Source of the DNA: CAUZIZ01 sp963579905
GTDB lineage: Bacteria > Acidobacteriota > UBA6911 > RPQK01 > JAJDTT01
Length of the DNA stretch: 22,031 nucleotides
NCBI GenBank assembly: GCA_963579905.1
Contig: CAUZIZ010000085.1
Span: 1 to 22,031, forward strand
Direction: 5' to 3'
Shown here: positions 1 to 6,768 of the stretch, piece after piece
Numbering within the stretch: the first letter of the stretch is position 1
Layout: each line of letters begins with the position of its first letter
Made by a program: the position numbers and the translations under genes
The notes under the pieces: generated by a model
What the model saw: the letters and a program-made list of their open reading frames with translations, nothing else
The model's database searches: none
Told to the model about the DNA's origin: nothing

Positions 1-60
1 CAACCGAGTGGCCACCTCTGCTTCCCGTTTTCGGAGGATTTCGCTATGCTTTTTCTTCAC
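1..60 (-). CDS. N-terminal start of an unidentified basic protein (cut by window edge)
   Basis: Reading leftward from a GTG at 60-58, twenty sense codons run to the window edge without a stop and begin (M)KKKHSEILRKR. The start is supported by a strong Shine-Dalgarno sequence, AAAGGAGG on the minus strand (69-76), exactly 8 nt upstream. The visible peptide is short, very Lys/Arg-rich and probably helical. Some insertion-sequence transposases begin with a similar basic helix, but 20 residues cannot settle the family, so no function is assigned. It is on the same strand as ilvA, about 130 nt downstream of the ilvA stop. The inverted repeat that covers its start codon is listed separately. Confidence 0.5.
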   Translation of the reverse strand, partial: MKKKHSEILRKREAEVATRL

Positions 61-139
61 CTGAAATGCCTCCTTTCGGGCCTCTCTGAAGATTCTTTGC
101 CGAACTCCAGAATACCCGTTAGGTCGGGCATTTCAGGCA
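58..139 (-). promoter_or_regulatory. Inverted repeat able to sequester a start codon
   Basis: CCTGAAATGCC at 60-70 and GGCATTTCAGG at 127-137 are perfect 11-bp inverted copies separated by 56 nt. On the minus-strand transcript two further G-U pairs extend the stem to 58-70/127-139, so the whole GTG start codon (60-58) and the base next to the Shine-Dalgarno sequence would be paired. This is the geometry of a translation-inhibiting leader stem, as known for several transposase genes. Function is inferred from position only. A near-palindrome, GTGGTTTAATCCAC, lies just beyond at 141-154. Confidence 0.4.
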
Positions 140-187
140 CGTGGTTTAATCCACTTCCATCTACTTGTTTTGGGACTAGTAGACGCC

Positions 188-1723
188 CTAGCGCAAAAAG
201 AGCTGATACGCCTGGTTGTCCGTCTCTTCGGTGAAGGGGTAGCCGAGATCACGCGTGTGCTGATGAAAGCGGTCGAGTTCCTGCTCTGGGATCTGGATTC
301 CTGCCAGGACCCGCCCGTAGTCCGACCCGTGATTCCGATAGTGAAACAGACTGATGTTCCAGCGATCACCTATAGAAATCAAAAAGTCCATCAGGGCGCC
401 GGGTCGCTCAGGGAACTCAAAGCGGTAGAGGCGCTCGTCCTCGACACTCTGAGGAGAGGAACCTCCAACCATGTGGCGAAGGTGGAGTTTGGCGACTTCG
501 TTGTCGCTCATGTCGGTGACTGGATAACCCTGAGTTCGAAGCTCCTGGATGATCCTACCCTTCTCGTCCAAACCCTCATTTAGCTCGACGCCGACAAAGA
601 TCTTGGCTTGCTGAGGATCTCCCAACCGATAGTTGAACTCGGTGACGTTCCTGCGGCCGAGTGCACTGCAGAAGGCACGGAAACTTCCCGGGCGTTCCGC
701 GATCTCGACCGCGATCAGAGCTTCACGATTCTCACCGATAGCCGCCCGCTCAGCAATATGCCGAAGGCGATCGAAGTTGACGTTTGCCCCGCAGTTGATC
801 GTGATCAGGGTCTTTTCCTTTTCCGCATTGCGTGTGAGATAGCGCTTGAGGCCGGCAACGGCCAGTGCTCCCGCAGGTTCCATCACGGAGCGTGTGTCTT
901 CAAAGATGTCCCGGATGGCGGCGCAGATTTCATCCGTCGAGACGAGCACGATCTCGTCAACGAATTCCCGGCAGAGGCGAAAGGTCTCATCTCCAACTCG
1001 ACGTACCGCAACACCGTCAGCAAAGATTCCGACATGGTCGAGCGTGACCGGTTTGCCAGCTTTGAGTGCTTCGGACATGGCTGGCGAGTCCTGGGGTTGG
1101 ACACCGATCACTCTAGTGGCGGGGAACAGGGCCTTGAGAAAAACTGCGATACCCGAGATCAGTCCGCCGCCCCCGACGGGAACGAAGACTGCGTTGATCG
1201 GGCCAGGATGTTGGCGGACGATCTCCATGGCGATGGTTCCCTGTCCGGCGATGACTTCAGGGTCGTCGAAAGGATGAACGAAAGTCAGGCCCCGATCCTC
1301 TGCGAGCAAACGCGCGTGTGAATAGGCCTCATCGTAGCCCTCACCGTGAATGATCACCTGGGCACCCAGATCCCGGACGGACTTGACCTTGATGGATGGT
1401 GTCGTCTCCGGCATGACGATCCAGGCCTCGCAGCCCAGCTTCTTGCTGGCGAGGGCGACCCCTTGTGCGTGGTTGCCAGCGGAACTGCAGGCGACGCCCT
1501 TCTTCAGGAGAGCGGGAGGCAGTTGTACCAGCTTGTTGTAGGCGCCTCTGATCTTGAAAGAGAAGACGGGCTGTAGATCCTCGCGTTTGAACAACACGCG
1601 GTTTCCAAGCCGCCGCGACAGGTTTCTCGCCGGTTCCAGGGAAGTTTCAACCGCCGCGTCATAGACGCGAGCCTTGAGGATTCTTTCTAGATACTGCTCT
1701 GAGAGATTGTTGTCGTCTTGCAC
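188..1723 (-). CDS. ilvA: Threonine ammonia-lyase, biosynthetic (threonine deaminase)
   Basis: PLP enzyme that deaminates L-threonine to 2-oxobutanoate, the first committed step of isoleucine synthesis, in the cytoplasm. The 511-residue product is close to the 514 of E. coli IlvA. The N-terminal catalytic domain shows the PLP lysine at K57 (FSFKIRGAY), the substrate loop SAGNHAQG near residue 81 and the phosphate-binding GGGG at 184-187. The C-terminal part (from about residue 330) holds two ACT-like regulatory modules, marked by ERPGSF and ERPGAL, which in the family bind isoleucine and valine, so allosteric feedback control is expected. The start is GTG at 1723; no clear Shine-Dalgarno sequence precedes it, but the N terminus fits the family length. 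No other ilv gene is adjacent. All key residues seen are intact. Confidence 0.96.
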   Translation of the reverse strand: MQDDNNLSEQYLERILKARVYDAAVETSLEPARNLSRRLGNRVLFKREDLQPVFSFKIRGAYNKLVQLPPALLKKGVACSSAGNHAQGVALASKKLGCEAWIVMPETTPSIKVKSVRDLGAQVIIHGEGYDEAYSHARLLAEDRGLTFVHPFDDPEVIAGQGTIAMEIVRQHPGPINAVFVPVGGGGLISGIAVFLKALFPATRVIGVQPQDSPAMSEALKAGKPVTLDHVGIFADGVAVRRVGDETFRLCREFVDEIVLVSTDEICAAIRDIFEDTRSVMEPAGALAVAGLKRYLTRNAEKEKTLITINCGANVNFDRLRHIAERAAIGENREALIAVEIAERPGSFRAFCSALGRRNVTEFNYRLGDPQQAKIFVGVELNEGLDEKGRIIQELRTQGYPVTDMSDNEVAKLHLRHMVGGSSPQSVEDERLYRFEFPERPGALMDFLISIGDRWNISLFHYRNHGSDYGRVLAGIQIPEQELDRFHQHTRDLGYPFTEETDNQAYQLFLR

Positions 1724-1786
1724 GGCCCTGTGCGCTCTAAAAGCTAAGTGGTGGCAGCCTGGAGCATCACGGCTGGCCTCCCCTGT

Positions 1787-1810
1787 CCCCTGACTTCGCT
1801 TGCTCAGGGG
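1787..1810 (-). terminator. Short perfect hairpin over the aminotransferase stop codon
   Basis: CCCCTGA (1787-1793) and TCAGGGG (1804-1810) form a perfect 7-bp stem with a 10-nt loop. It overlaps the TGA stop (1806-1804) of the aminotransferase fragment and lies before ilvA on the same strand. No T-run follows on the minus strand, so a Rho-independent terminator is only a possibility; it could be a processing or stability hairpin. Confidence 0.22.
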
Positions 1811-2106
1811 GTGCTTACAGCGGTCGTTTCTTCCGCCAATTTGATGCCGCCTTCCAGGATTTCCAGGGCTTCGTCCACCTGTTCGATGGTTACCGTGATG
1901 GGTAGCATGAAGCGCAGCACCTGGGCCCCGGATATCTTCATGAATCGTCGTTCCAGGCGATCAGGAGAGTGCATTGGAATGGCGATGGGCAGCCACAGCC
2001 CGTGTTCCAGGCAATAGTTTGCGACCACCGCGGCACCCTCGAAATTGGGGGTGCGGCTCTTCTTGTCGGTGACGAACTCCAGCCCCAGGCAGAGACCGAG
2101 CCCCCT
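1804..2106 (-). pseudogene. Orphan C-terminal fragment of a class III (GABA-type) aminotransferase
   Basis: About 100 residues resemble the end of the small domain of class III PLP aminotransferases such as 4-aminobutyrate or acetylornithine aminotransferase: RGLGLCLGLEFV, then a YCLEHGL segment, then VLRFMLPITVT followed by the usual C-terminal helix (IEQVDEALEILEGGI). Everything that should precede it, including the PLP lysine and the cofactor-binding large domain, is absent. Upstream of about 2100-2106 the DNA instead encodes the exported repeat protein in another reading frame. The in-frame extension to 2229 matches nothing of the family. It is therefore a remnant left by a deletion or rearrangement, or an assembly joint. 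It ends 80 nt upstream of ilvA. Confidence 0.75.
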
Positions 2107-3193
2107 GGCCGACGCCGCTCCACCATCCATCTCCGGTGTTTGGCAGGACGCCCACGGTTGGCAAACCGCTGAGGTTGAAGAGTAGGGTTGAAAGAATTCC
2201 GGCGGCGGACGATACACTGATCGAGCCAACGGTCAGTGGTACTCCTGGCCCTTCCAGGACGATCTCCTCGATTGCCTTACTCGGCACGCTAGTCGTCTGG
2301 CTTTCCAGGCTGGTCCCCGCCTGATTCCTGAACCTGACAGTAACGCTTGCCGGGCTACCACCTGGATTCCAGACCAGGATCCGACTCGTCCCACTGGCGG
2401 CGCTGCCTCTTACGGCCTGGGCGTAGACCGCTTCGTTCTCACCCTCGGAGTTACCCATGGCGATGGTGGTAAAGAAACCGTCGCTTCTTCGCTGTCTCAG
2501 AGCCACGGCTACGACACTGCCCTCACAATGCAGGCTGAAGCAGTCTCGGTAGGGAGTCGGCAGGTTATCGATCATCTCGTCCAGGAACATCGCCGTCTGA
2601 TCGTCGGCACCCAGATTGACCGGGGCGCTGCCCGTCAGCGAGCCGTTGGCCCTGTATGTCGTCAAGGTGCAGACAGCCGGACCTCCCGTAGCGCGCACGG
2701 CCAACCCTGTGTTGACTTGGTCATCCACCTGACCGACGCCGCTCCACCAGTCGTTGCCCTGGACCGAAAGCACACCCACCTCTGGCAAGCTCATGATACT
2801 GAATAAGAGGGTTTCCAGAATGCTATCTGCTGCCGACGTGACCTTGAGCGAACCTACGGTAAGGGCAACTCCAGTTCCCCCCAGGGTTCTTTTTTCCGTG
2901 GCCTGTGCCGCCACCGAAAAACCCTGGGTTTCCTGGATGGTTCCAGCCTGGTTGGTAAACTTGATGGTCACGCTTGCCGCGGTGTCGGTGGGGTTCCAGA
3001 TCAAGATGCAGCTGGTCCCCCTGGCCGCACTGCCCCGTAGAGCCTGTGCGAAGTACACTTCCGTGGCAGCTGAGAGGCTGCTTATCGAAATCGTGAAGAG
3101 AATCAAGAGTAGAGAGACCTTCAACCATCTGCGAGCGACATTTTTCTTGGATATCTGGAACTGCCTCCAATGAGTGGATACCTGCGTAAACAT
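1961..3193 (-). CDS. Exported two-repeat protein, C terminus replaced by out-of-frame aminotransferase DNA
   Basis: Unrecognised secreted protein. After a signal peptide (basic KKNVARRW, then a hydrophobic run ending SSLSA) come two homologous modules of about 110 residues, both opening with a QA(L/V)RGSAA motif, then I(L/V)WNP and TVGS, and both closing with WWSGVGQ. They look like an extracellular beta-sandwich type repeat; no catalytic motif was seen. A linker after repeat 1 contains two Cys (DCFSLHC). Repeat 2 matches repeat 1 only as far as GVGQ (around 2105); the following 48 or so residues are out-of-frame translation of the aminotransferase fragment, so the native C terminus is lost. 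ATG at 3193 is the only standard start with the full signal peptide but has no good ribosome binding site. A GGAGG (3164-3168) instead precedes an ATA codon at 3154-3152 that would begin (M)SKKN. Probably a pseudogene. Confidence 0.6.
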   Translation of the reverse strand: MFTQVSTHWRQFQISKKNVARRWLKVSLLLILFTISISSLSAATEVYFAQALRGSAARGTSCILIWNPTDTAASVTIKFTNQAGTIQETQGFSVAAQATEKRTLGGTGVALTVGSLKVTSAADSILETLLFSIMSLPEVGVLSVQGNDWWSGVGQVDDQVNTGLAVRATGGPAVCTLTTYRANGSLTGSAPVNLGADDQTAMFLDEMIDNLPTPYRDCFSLHCEGSVVAVALRQRRSDGFFTTIAMGNSEGENEAVYAQAVRGSAASGTSRILVWNPGGSPASVTVRFRNQAGTSLESQTTSVPSKAIEEIVLEGPGVPLTVGSISVSSAAGILSTLLFNLSGLPTVGVLPNTGDGWWSGVGQGARSLPGAGVRHRQEEPHPQFRGCRGGRKLLPGTRAVAAHRHSNALS

Positions 3194-3275
3194 TAACCAA
3201 AGTAAGGGGCTAAAGCCTACATCATTATCTGAATTATCTGAGAAAATCAAGCTGTCCGCTTTCGAAGGTTTCCCC

Positions 3276-3350
3276 GTGGCGGCTGTCTCCAGGCCGCCTT
3301 GCGTCGAGCTTGGCTCGACCGCCTTACTTCGGCCTGGAGACCGAAGCCAC
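3276..3350. repeat. Long hairpin (REP-like) element, copy 1
   Basis: An imperfect 75-bp palindrome. The outer arms pair GTGGC (3276-3280) with GCCAC (3346-3350) and GTCTCCAGGCC (3285-3295) with GGCCTGGAGAC (3331-3341), the latter a perfect 11-bp stem. Inside, GTCGAGC (3303-3309) and GCTCGAC (3313-3319) form a 7-bp hairpin with loop TTG. A second copy in the same orientation lies at 9260-9342. This copy is 84 bp downstream of the stop of the glycosidase-like gene, so it would be transcribed as a 3' structure. The rest of the 3194-3433 intergenic stretch shows nothing recognisable. Confidence 0.75.
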
Positions 3351-3433
3351 GTCCCAGACCGACTGTGCTGCCACTGGCCCCTTTATTGGTTTCGCCTGAG
3401 GTCAAGGAGTTTCCACGATCCTCGAGGGAAACA

Positions 3434-4936
3434 CTAGTGAAACCGGATCGAGTAGAGGTCGGCGTCCTTCATGACGAAGCGAAGCCTAACTGTCTTGCCA
3501 GCCATAGAGCTAACATCGGAGCCGGCTTCCCAGGAAACAATTCGCTGGATCTCGTCGCCGATAATCTCGGAACATTCGTCGAGTGAAAAACCAGGGATGG
3601 GCTGACCCTGGGCATCCTGAATTTCGACGTGCAGACCGCCCGCAGCACTGGTGGAGTAATTGATCTCGAGCCGACTTCCCGAGAACTTCAAGGGATGGCT
3701 TAGCATTTCTCCGCCCTGGTAGGGAGCGTGGAGGGAAGCAAAGCCGTCCAGTCGAAGCGTCATCCTCTCGAGATGAGCGGTTTTCTGCCCGTAATCTCGA
3801 TGCACGTACAGGGACATCTCCGCCGGCCCGGTCTGGACCACACCGCAGGAAGGATAGTTGGTCCGGGTAGTCCAATTGTTGATGCCGATCCCCGGACGGA
3901 TAAGGCTCTCTCTCAAGGTGAAGTCATAGTGGGTCGTACCAGCCCGGCTCGTCATCAGGACTGCGTCGGACCGGTCTCCTGTGCCCTTCGTGCCCATCGG
4001 CTTCATATGCTCTATAACAAACTCACGGAGTTCCGGCGTCACAGTAAGCGCCTGCCGCCGCGCCGCCTCGATATCATCCTCTCGGTTGATTGAACCCTCA
4101 TCGGCAAAGAGGATACGAGCCGGAAGAGAGATGTAGATGTGAGGTGCCCGAAAGTAGGGCTGCGTCTGGTTGGTATAGAACTGGGACGAAGGGGTGGTGG
4201 TTCCGGTGTCGCTGTAGGTCATCAGCGTCTGCTGGCTCCAGTTCCGAAAATCCGAAGAGGTTGCCCGGGCTGTGGCACGGCGTCCTCCCTCCATGTGCCG
4301 GGCATAGAGCACGTATTGTTTCTCTACCTCTGACCAGAACATGACGTTCTGCGAATCAAAATTGTTCACCAGAGCCATCGGGACGATGGCTTCCTTTTGA
4401 ATCTGTCGCCAGCGGAGACCGTCCGCGGAGACGTAGCCGATCAGGGCGTGGGGATCCTCAGGACCCCGCGAGTTGGCCTTGTAGCGCTCCGAGTCCGGCA
4501 CGCCAGGTCGCCTATCGATGAAGGGGCAGAACTGTCGAGCCGAGGCAAGAATGACACCGTTTTTGGTAGAACCGTCGAGCGAAACAAGTCCCAACTCAGG
4601 TTTGGTCCAATGAATGCCATCCCGACTCTCGGCATAGCAGGTCGTTCCGTCCTTCCCGTAGCGCCCTCGGTAATACAGCCGGTACTTGTCGCCGTCCTTG
4701 AAAACGGTCGAATAGAACGCCAAAGGGCCTTCCCAGGGATCGTCGAAGCGGACGGCTACTCCTGCAGGAACCGGGTGCTTGAGCTCGAGATCTGCCCCGA
4801 CCAATCTAGAGATCAGAAGTCGATCTACGAAGAGCTCACGTCGTGATCCGATGTCGATCGTGTCTTCAGCCTCGACAAAGGATAAGGACGACAGTCCTAG
4901 CAGTCCCATTGTCGCGAGTGCAAATAGGCGTTTCAT
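3434..4936 (-). CDS. Exported five-bladed beta-propeller protein, glycosidase-like (GH32/GH43-type)
   Basis: The 500-residue product starts with a signal peptide (MKRLFALATMG, hydrophobic core, VEA cleavage at about residue 23). The mature start RRELFVDRLLI, the repeated propeller strands (KDGDKYRLYYRG, CYAESRDGIHWTKPE, EVEKQYVLYARH) and the C-terminal KDADLYSIRF belong to a family common in Planctomycetes and Acidobacteria that is often annotated as glycosyl hydrolase family 32-like or sialidase-like. It probably acts on glycans outside the cytoplasm; substrate and catalytic acids cannot be fixed from sequence alone. The ATG at 4936 is preceded by TAGGAGA about 8 nt upstream, a good ribosome binding site. 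It is followed by hairpin element copy 1 and preceded by the ceramidase-like gene on the same strand, with a gap of about 178 nt showing no gene. Confidence 0.8.
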   Translation of the reverse strand: MKRLFALATMGLLGLSSLSFVEAEDTIDIGSRRELFVDRLLISRLVGADLELKHPVPAGVAVRFDDPWEGPLAFYSTVFKDGDKYRLYYRGRYGKDGTTCYAESRDGIHWTKPELGLVSLDGSTKNGVILASARQFCPFIDRRPGVPDSERYKANSRGPEDPHALIGYVSADGLRWRQIQKEAIVPMALVNNFDSQNVMFWSEVEKQYVLYARHMEGGRRATARATSSDFRNWSQQTLMTYSDTGTTTPSSQFYTNQTQPYFRAPHIYISLPARILFADEGSINREDDIEAARRQALTVTPELREFVIEHMKPMGTKGTGDRSDAVLMTSRAGTTHYDFTLRESLIRPGIGINNWTTRTNYPSCGVVQTGPAEMSLYVHRDYGQKTAHLERMTLRLDGFASLHAPYQGGEMLSHPLKFSGSRLEINYSTSAAGGLHVEIQDAQGQPIPGFSLDECSEIIGDEIQRIVSWEAGSDVSSMAGKTVRLRFVMKDADLYSIRFH

Positions 4937-5114
4937 TGGTTCATCTCCTAGATTTAGTTATCTCTCTCCGTGCGATCGCGGCTTACGCGACGATCGTATA
5001 CCGACCCGCTTTCAGTTGGAAGTGCCCATTCGACCTGCAGATCGCCGAAGATTTTTTCAGGGCACGCTGAGCGCGACGGGTCTGCCATCCTGACGAGAGA
5101 AGCCTGCTGGACAC

Positions 5115-6581
5115 CTATTCGTCTCCTATGACCGCCCTACCCAGGAGCTGCAGCAGTGTGGTGCGGACCTTGGCCTCCGCATCGACAGCCAAGTAGCTTG
5201 AACGGGCACGCCAGGTTTCGTAGCCACCCAATTGGTGCTGCCGAGAGGTCGGTAAATAGCCGTTGTAGCCGTTGGCCAGCTCGATGACGAAGGTCGGCTG
5301 CAGCGGGCTCTGCTGCTTGATCGCCAGACCGGTCTCGACGAAAGTCTCGCAGGGGCTGCTCACAATTCCCAGCCCACCGATACGGATGGCCTGCAGCCGT
5401 ACCGGCACCTTTTTAGGGTACTTAGCCAGTAAGACCGTCTCCCGGGCGTAGATCTGCCGTCGTTTCCGGTAGGGTCCGGCCCCGGCAGCGTCCAGAATTT
5501 TCTTGGCTCGCTGGATGTCTTCTTTGCTGGGTAGACGAACGCCAAGTTCGATCTCGGCTTCGTGTGCGGCCAGAGGTACCCAGTCCTGATATTCGATCCG
5601 TTTGTATGCCTGGTATGCCGATTCGGCCACATCGCTGGCTACCAGGCGAATCTGCTCCAAGGGATCGCGGCGGACGCCAGCCTCGAAAAAGTTGACGTTG
5701 TTGATGTCACCGCTGGTGCCGTTGGACATGATTCCAACAAATGCCGGCTCCGCATCCTCGGCTCCAAGCAGTCGAGTGATCTGCCGAGCGAACTCGCCGA
5801 AGTAGTCCGCCGAGAGCATGTTCTCCGGCACCCCGCCCACATAGTGAAGCGAGTAGTTTGCCAGCAGGGCGAGCGGTCGGCCATCGGCGGCCTGGACCGC
5901 CAGGACGGGAACCTCCGAGTCGGTAGGGCCCGCCGGTTTCAGTAGCCTGCTGCTGCCGCTTGGCGGATTCATCCTTACTTTGTCGGTCCCAGCATCGAAA
6001 GGATCGATGTATTCGAAGCCGGATCGCATGAACCAGCGGCGGTTGAATACCTGGTGAGGATTGTTGCCCACTGCCCACCCGACCCGTGCTGGCTCCAGAC
6101 GAGAGTCGGCTTCCGTGACCGCCCAGGCGATCCGGTCAACAAGAAACCTGCGGTATTCTTCTTCTGGCTCACTTTGAAACACTCCGGTTACGGTGACGGC
6201 AGTATGTGTATGGGTAGCTGACATCAGCATGCTTTTCTCCGGGATCCCGGTGGCTTGCGACGCCTTTTCCTTGGCCCGGTCAAAGATATCCCGCGGGATC
6301 ATGCAGCTGTCGTTGACGACGATGGCGATTTTGGTGACTCCGTTGTCGAGCACCAGGCAACGCGCATGCAGCGGATCGTGCGCCTTCTGCGCCTTTCGGT
6401 CACTCATCCCACCGTTGGAGGAGACTGGAAATATCTGGGGTGTGATGTCGATGGCGCAGGCTCCAGCGCGCAGGACTCGCTTGCCGGCCTGGACGGCGCT
6501 GTGAGCAGTTATCCCGGCAAGGGATACTGCCAACAGACTCGAAAGCAAGATCTTAAGTCGCGTGATTGGTGCCAATTTCAT
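5115..6581 (-). CDS. Neutral/alkaline non-lysosomal ceramidase-like secreted hydrolase
   Basis: The 488-residue product has a signal peptide (KLAPITRLK, hydrophobic segment, about residue 31 cleavage) followed by the N-terminal catalytic domain of the neutral ceramidase family. Seen: GACAIDITP near residue 40, the zinc-site motif SATHTHT (H124, H126), H246 in LHYVGG, and the nucleophile-region motif NGTSGDIN (287-294) corresponding to the NxGDxSPN region of Pseudomonas ceramidase. Family members hydrolyse the amide of N-acylsphingosine; in environmental bacteria many short homologues have unknown substrates, and this one lacks the C-terminal Ig-like domain of full-length enzymes (650 residues or more). 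The ATG at 6581 directly precedes the signal peptide and has AAAAGGG about 12 nt upstream. The reading frame stays open to 6929, but that extension has no family similarity and overlaps the upstream gene. Confidence 0.85.
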   Translation of the reverse strand: MKLAPITRLKILLSSLLAVSLAGITAHSAVQAGKRVLRAGACAIDITPQIFPVSSNGGMSDRKAQKAHDPLHARCLVLDNGVTKIAIVVNDSCMIPRDIFDRAKEKASQATGIPEKSMLMSATHTHTAVTVTGVFQSEPEEEYRRFLVDRIAWAVTEADSRLEPARVGWAVGNNPHQVFNRRWFMRSGFEYIDPFDAGTDKVRMNPPSGSSRLLKPAGPTDSEVPVLAVQAADGRPLALLANYSLHYVGGVPENMLSADYFGEFARQITRLLGAEDAEPAFVGIMSNGTSGDINNVNFFEAGVRRDPLEQIRLVASDVAESAYQAYKRIEYQDWVPLAAHEAEIELGVRLPSKEDIQRAKKILDAAGAGPYRKRRQIYARETVLLAKYPKKVPVRLQAIRIGGLGIVSSPCETFVETGLAIKQQSPLQPTFVIELANGYNGYLPTSRQHQLGGYETWRARSSYLAVDAEAKVRTTLLQLLGRAVIGDE

Positions 6582-6768
6582 CGTCAAATAAAGCCCTTTT
6601 ATCGAGGCTAGCATTTGCGTGCGGTTTGAGACAACCGACATTTTTTTCTCGAATGGGGCCAGGGCTTCCTGCGGGCGGGACTGATCTGGAACCCAAACAA
6701 CTAGTCTGAAGGTGTGTTGCTGCGCAAGGAATCTATTGATGCGAGAGCGAAGCCACGCGTGCGACGTC

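Noticed and set aside
141..154. Near-palindrome GTGGTTTAATCCAC as an operator
   Set aside because: Two mismatches in 14 bases, single occurrence, and no regulator in the window; too weak to list as a site.
46..234. Small plus-strand open frame at the left edge
   Set aside because: No ribosome site and it crosses the stop of ilvA; the minus strand has a far better start signal in this region.
608..1321. Long plus-strand open frame of 237 codons
   Set aside because: It lies wholly opposite ilvA, whose residues match a well-known family; the plus-strand product has no recognisable motif or ribosome site.
2322..3090. Possible tandem DNA repeat or CRISPR-like array
   Set aside because: The similarity is between two protein modules of about 110 residues with diverged DNA; there are no short identical repeats with unique spacers.
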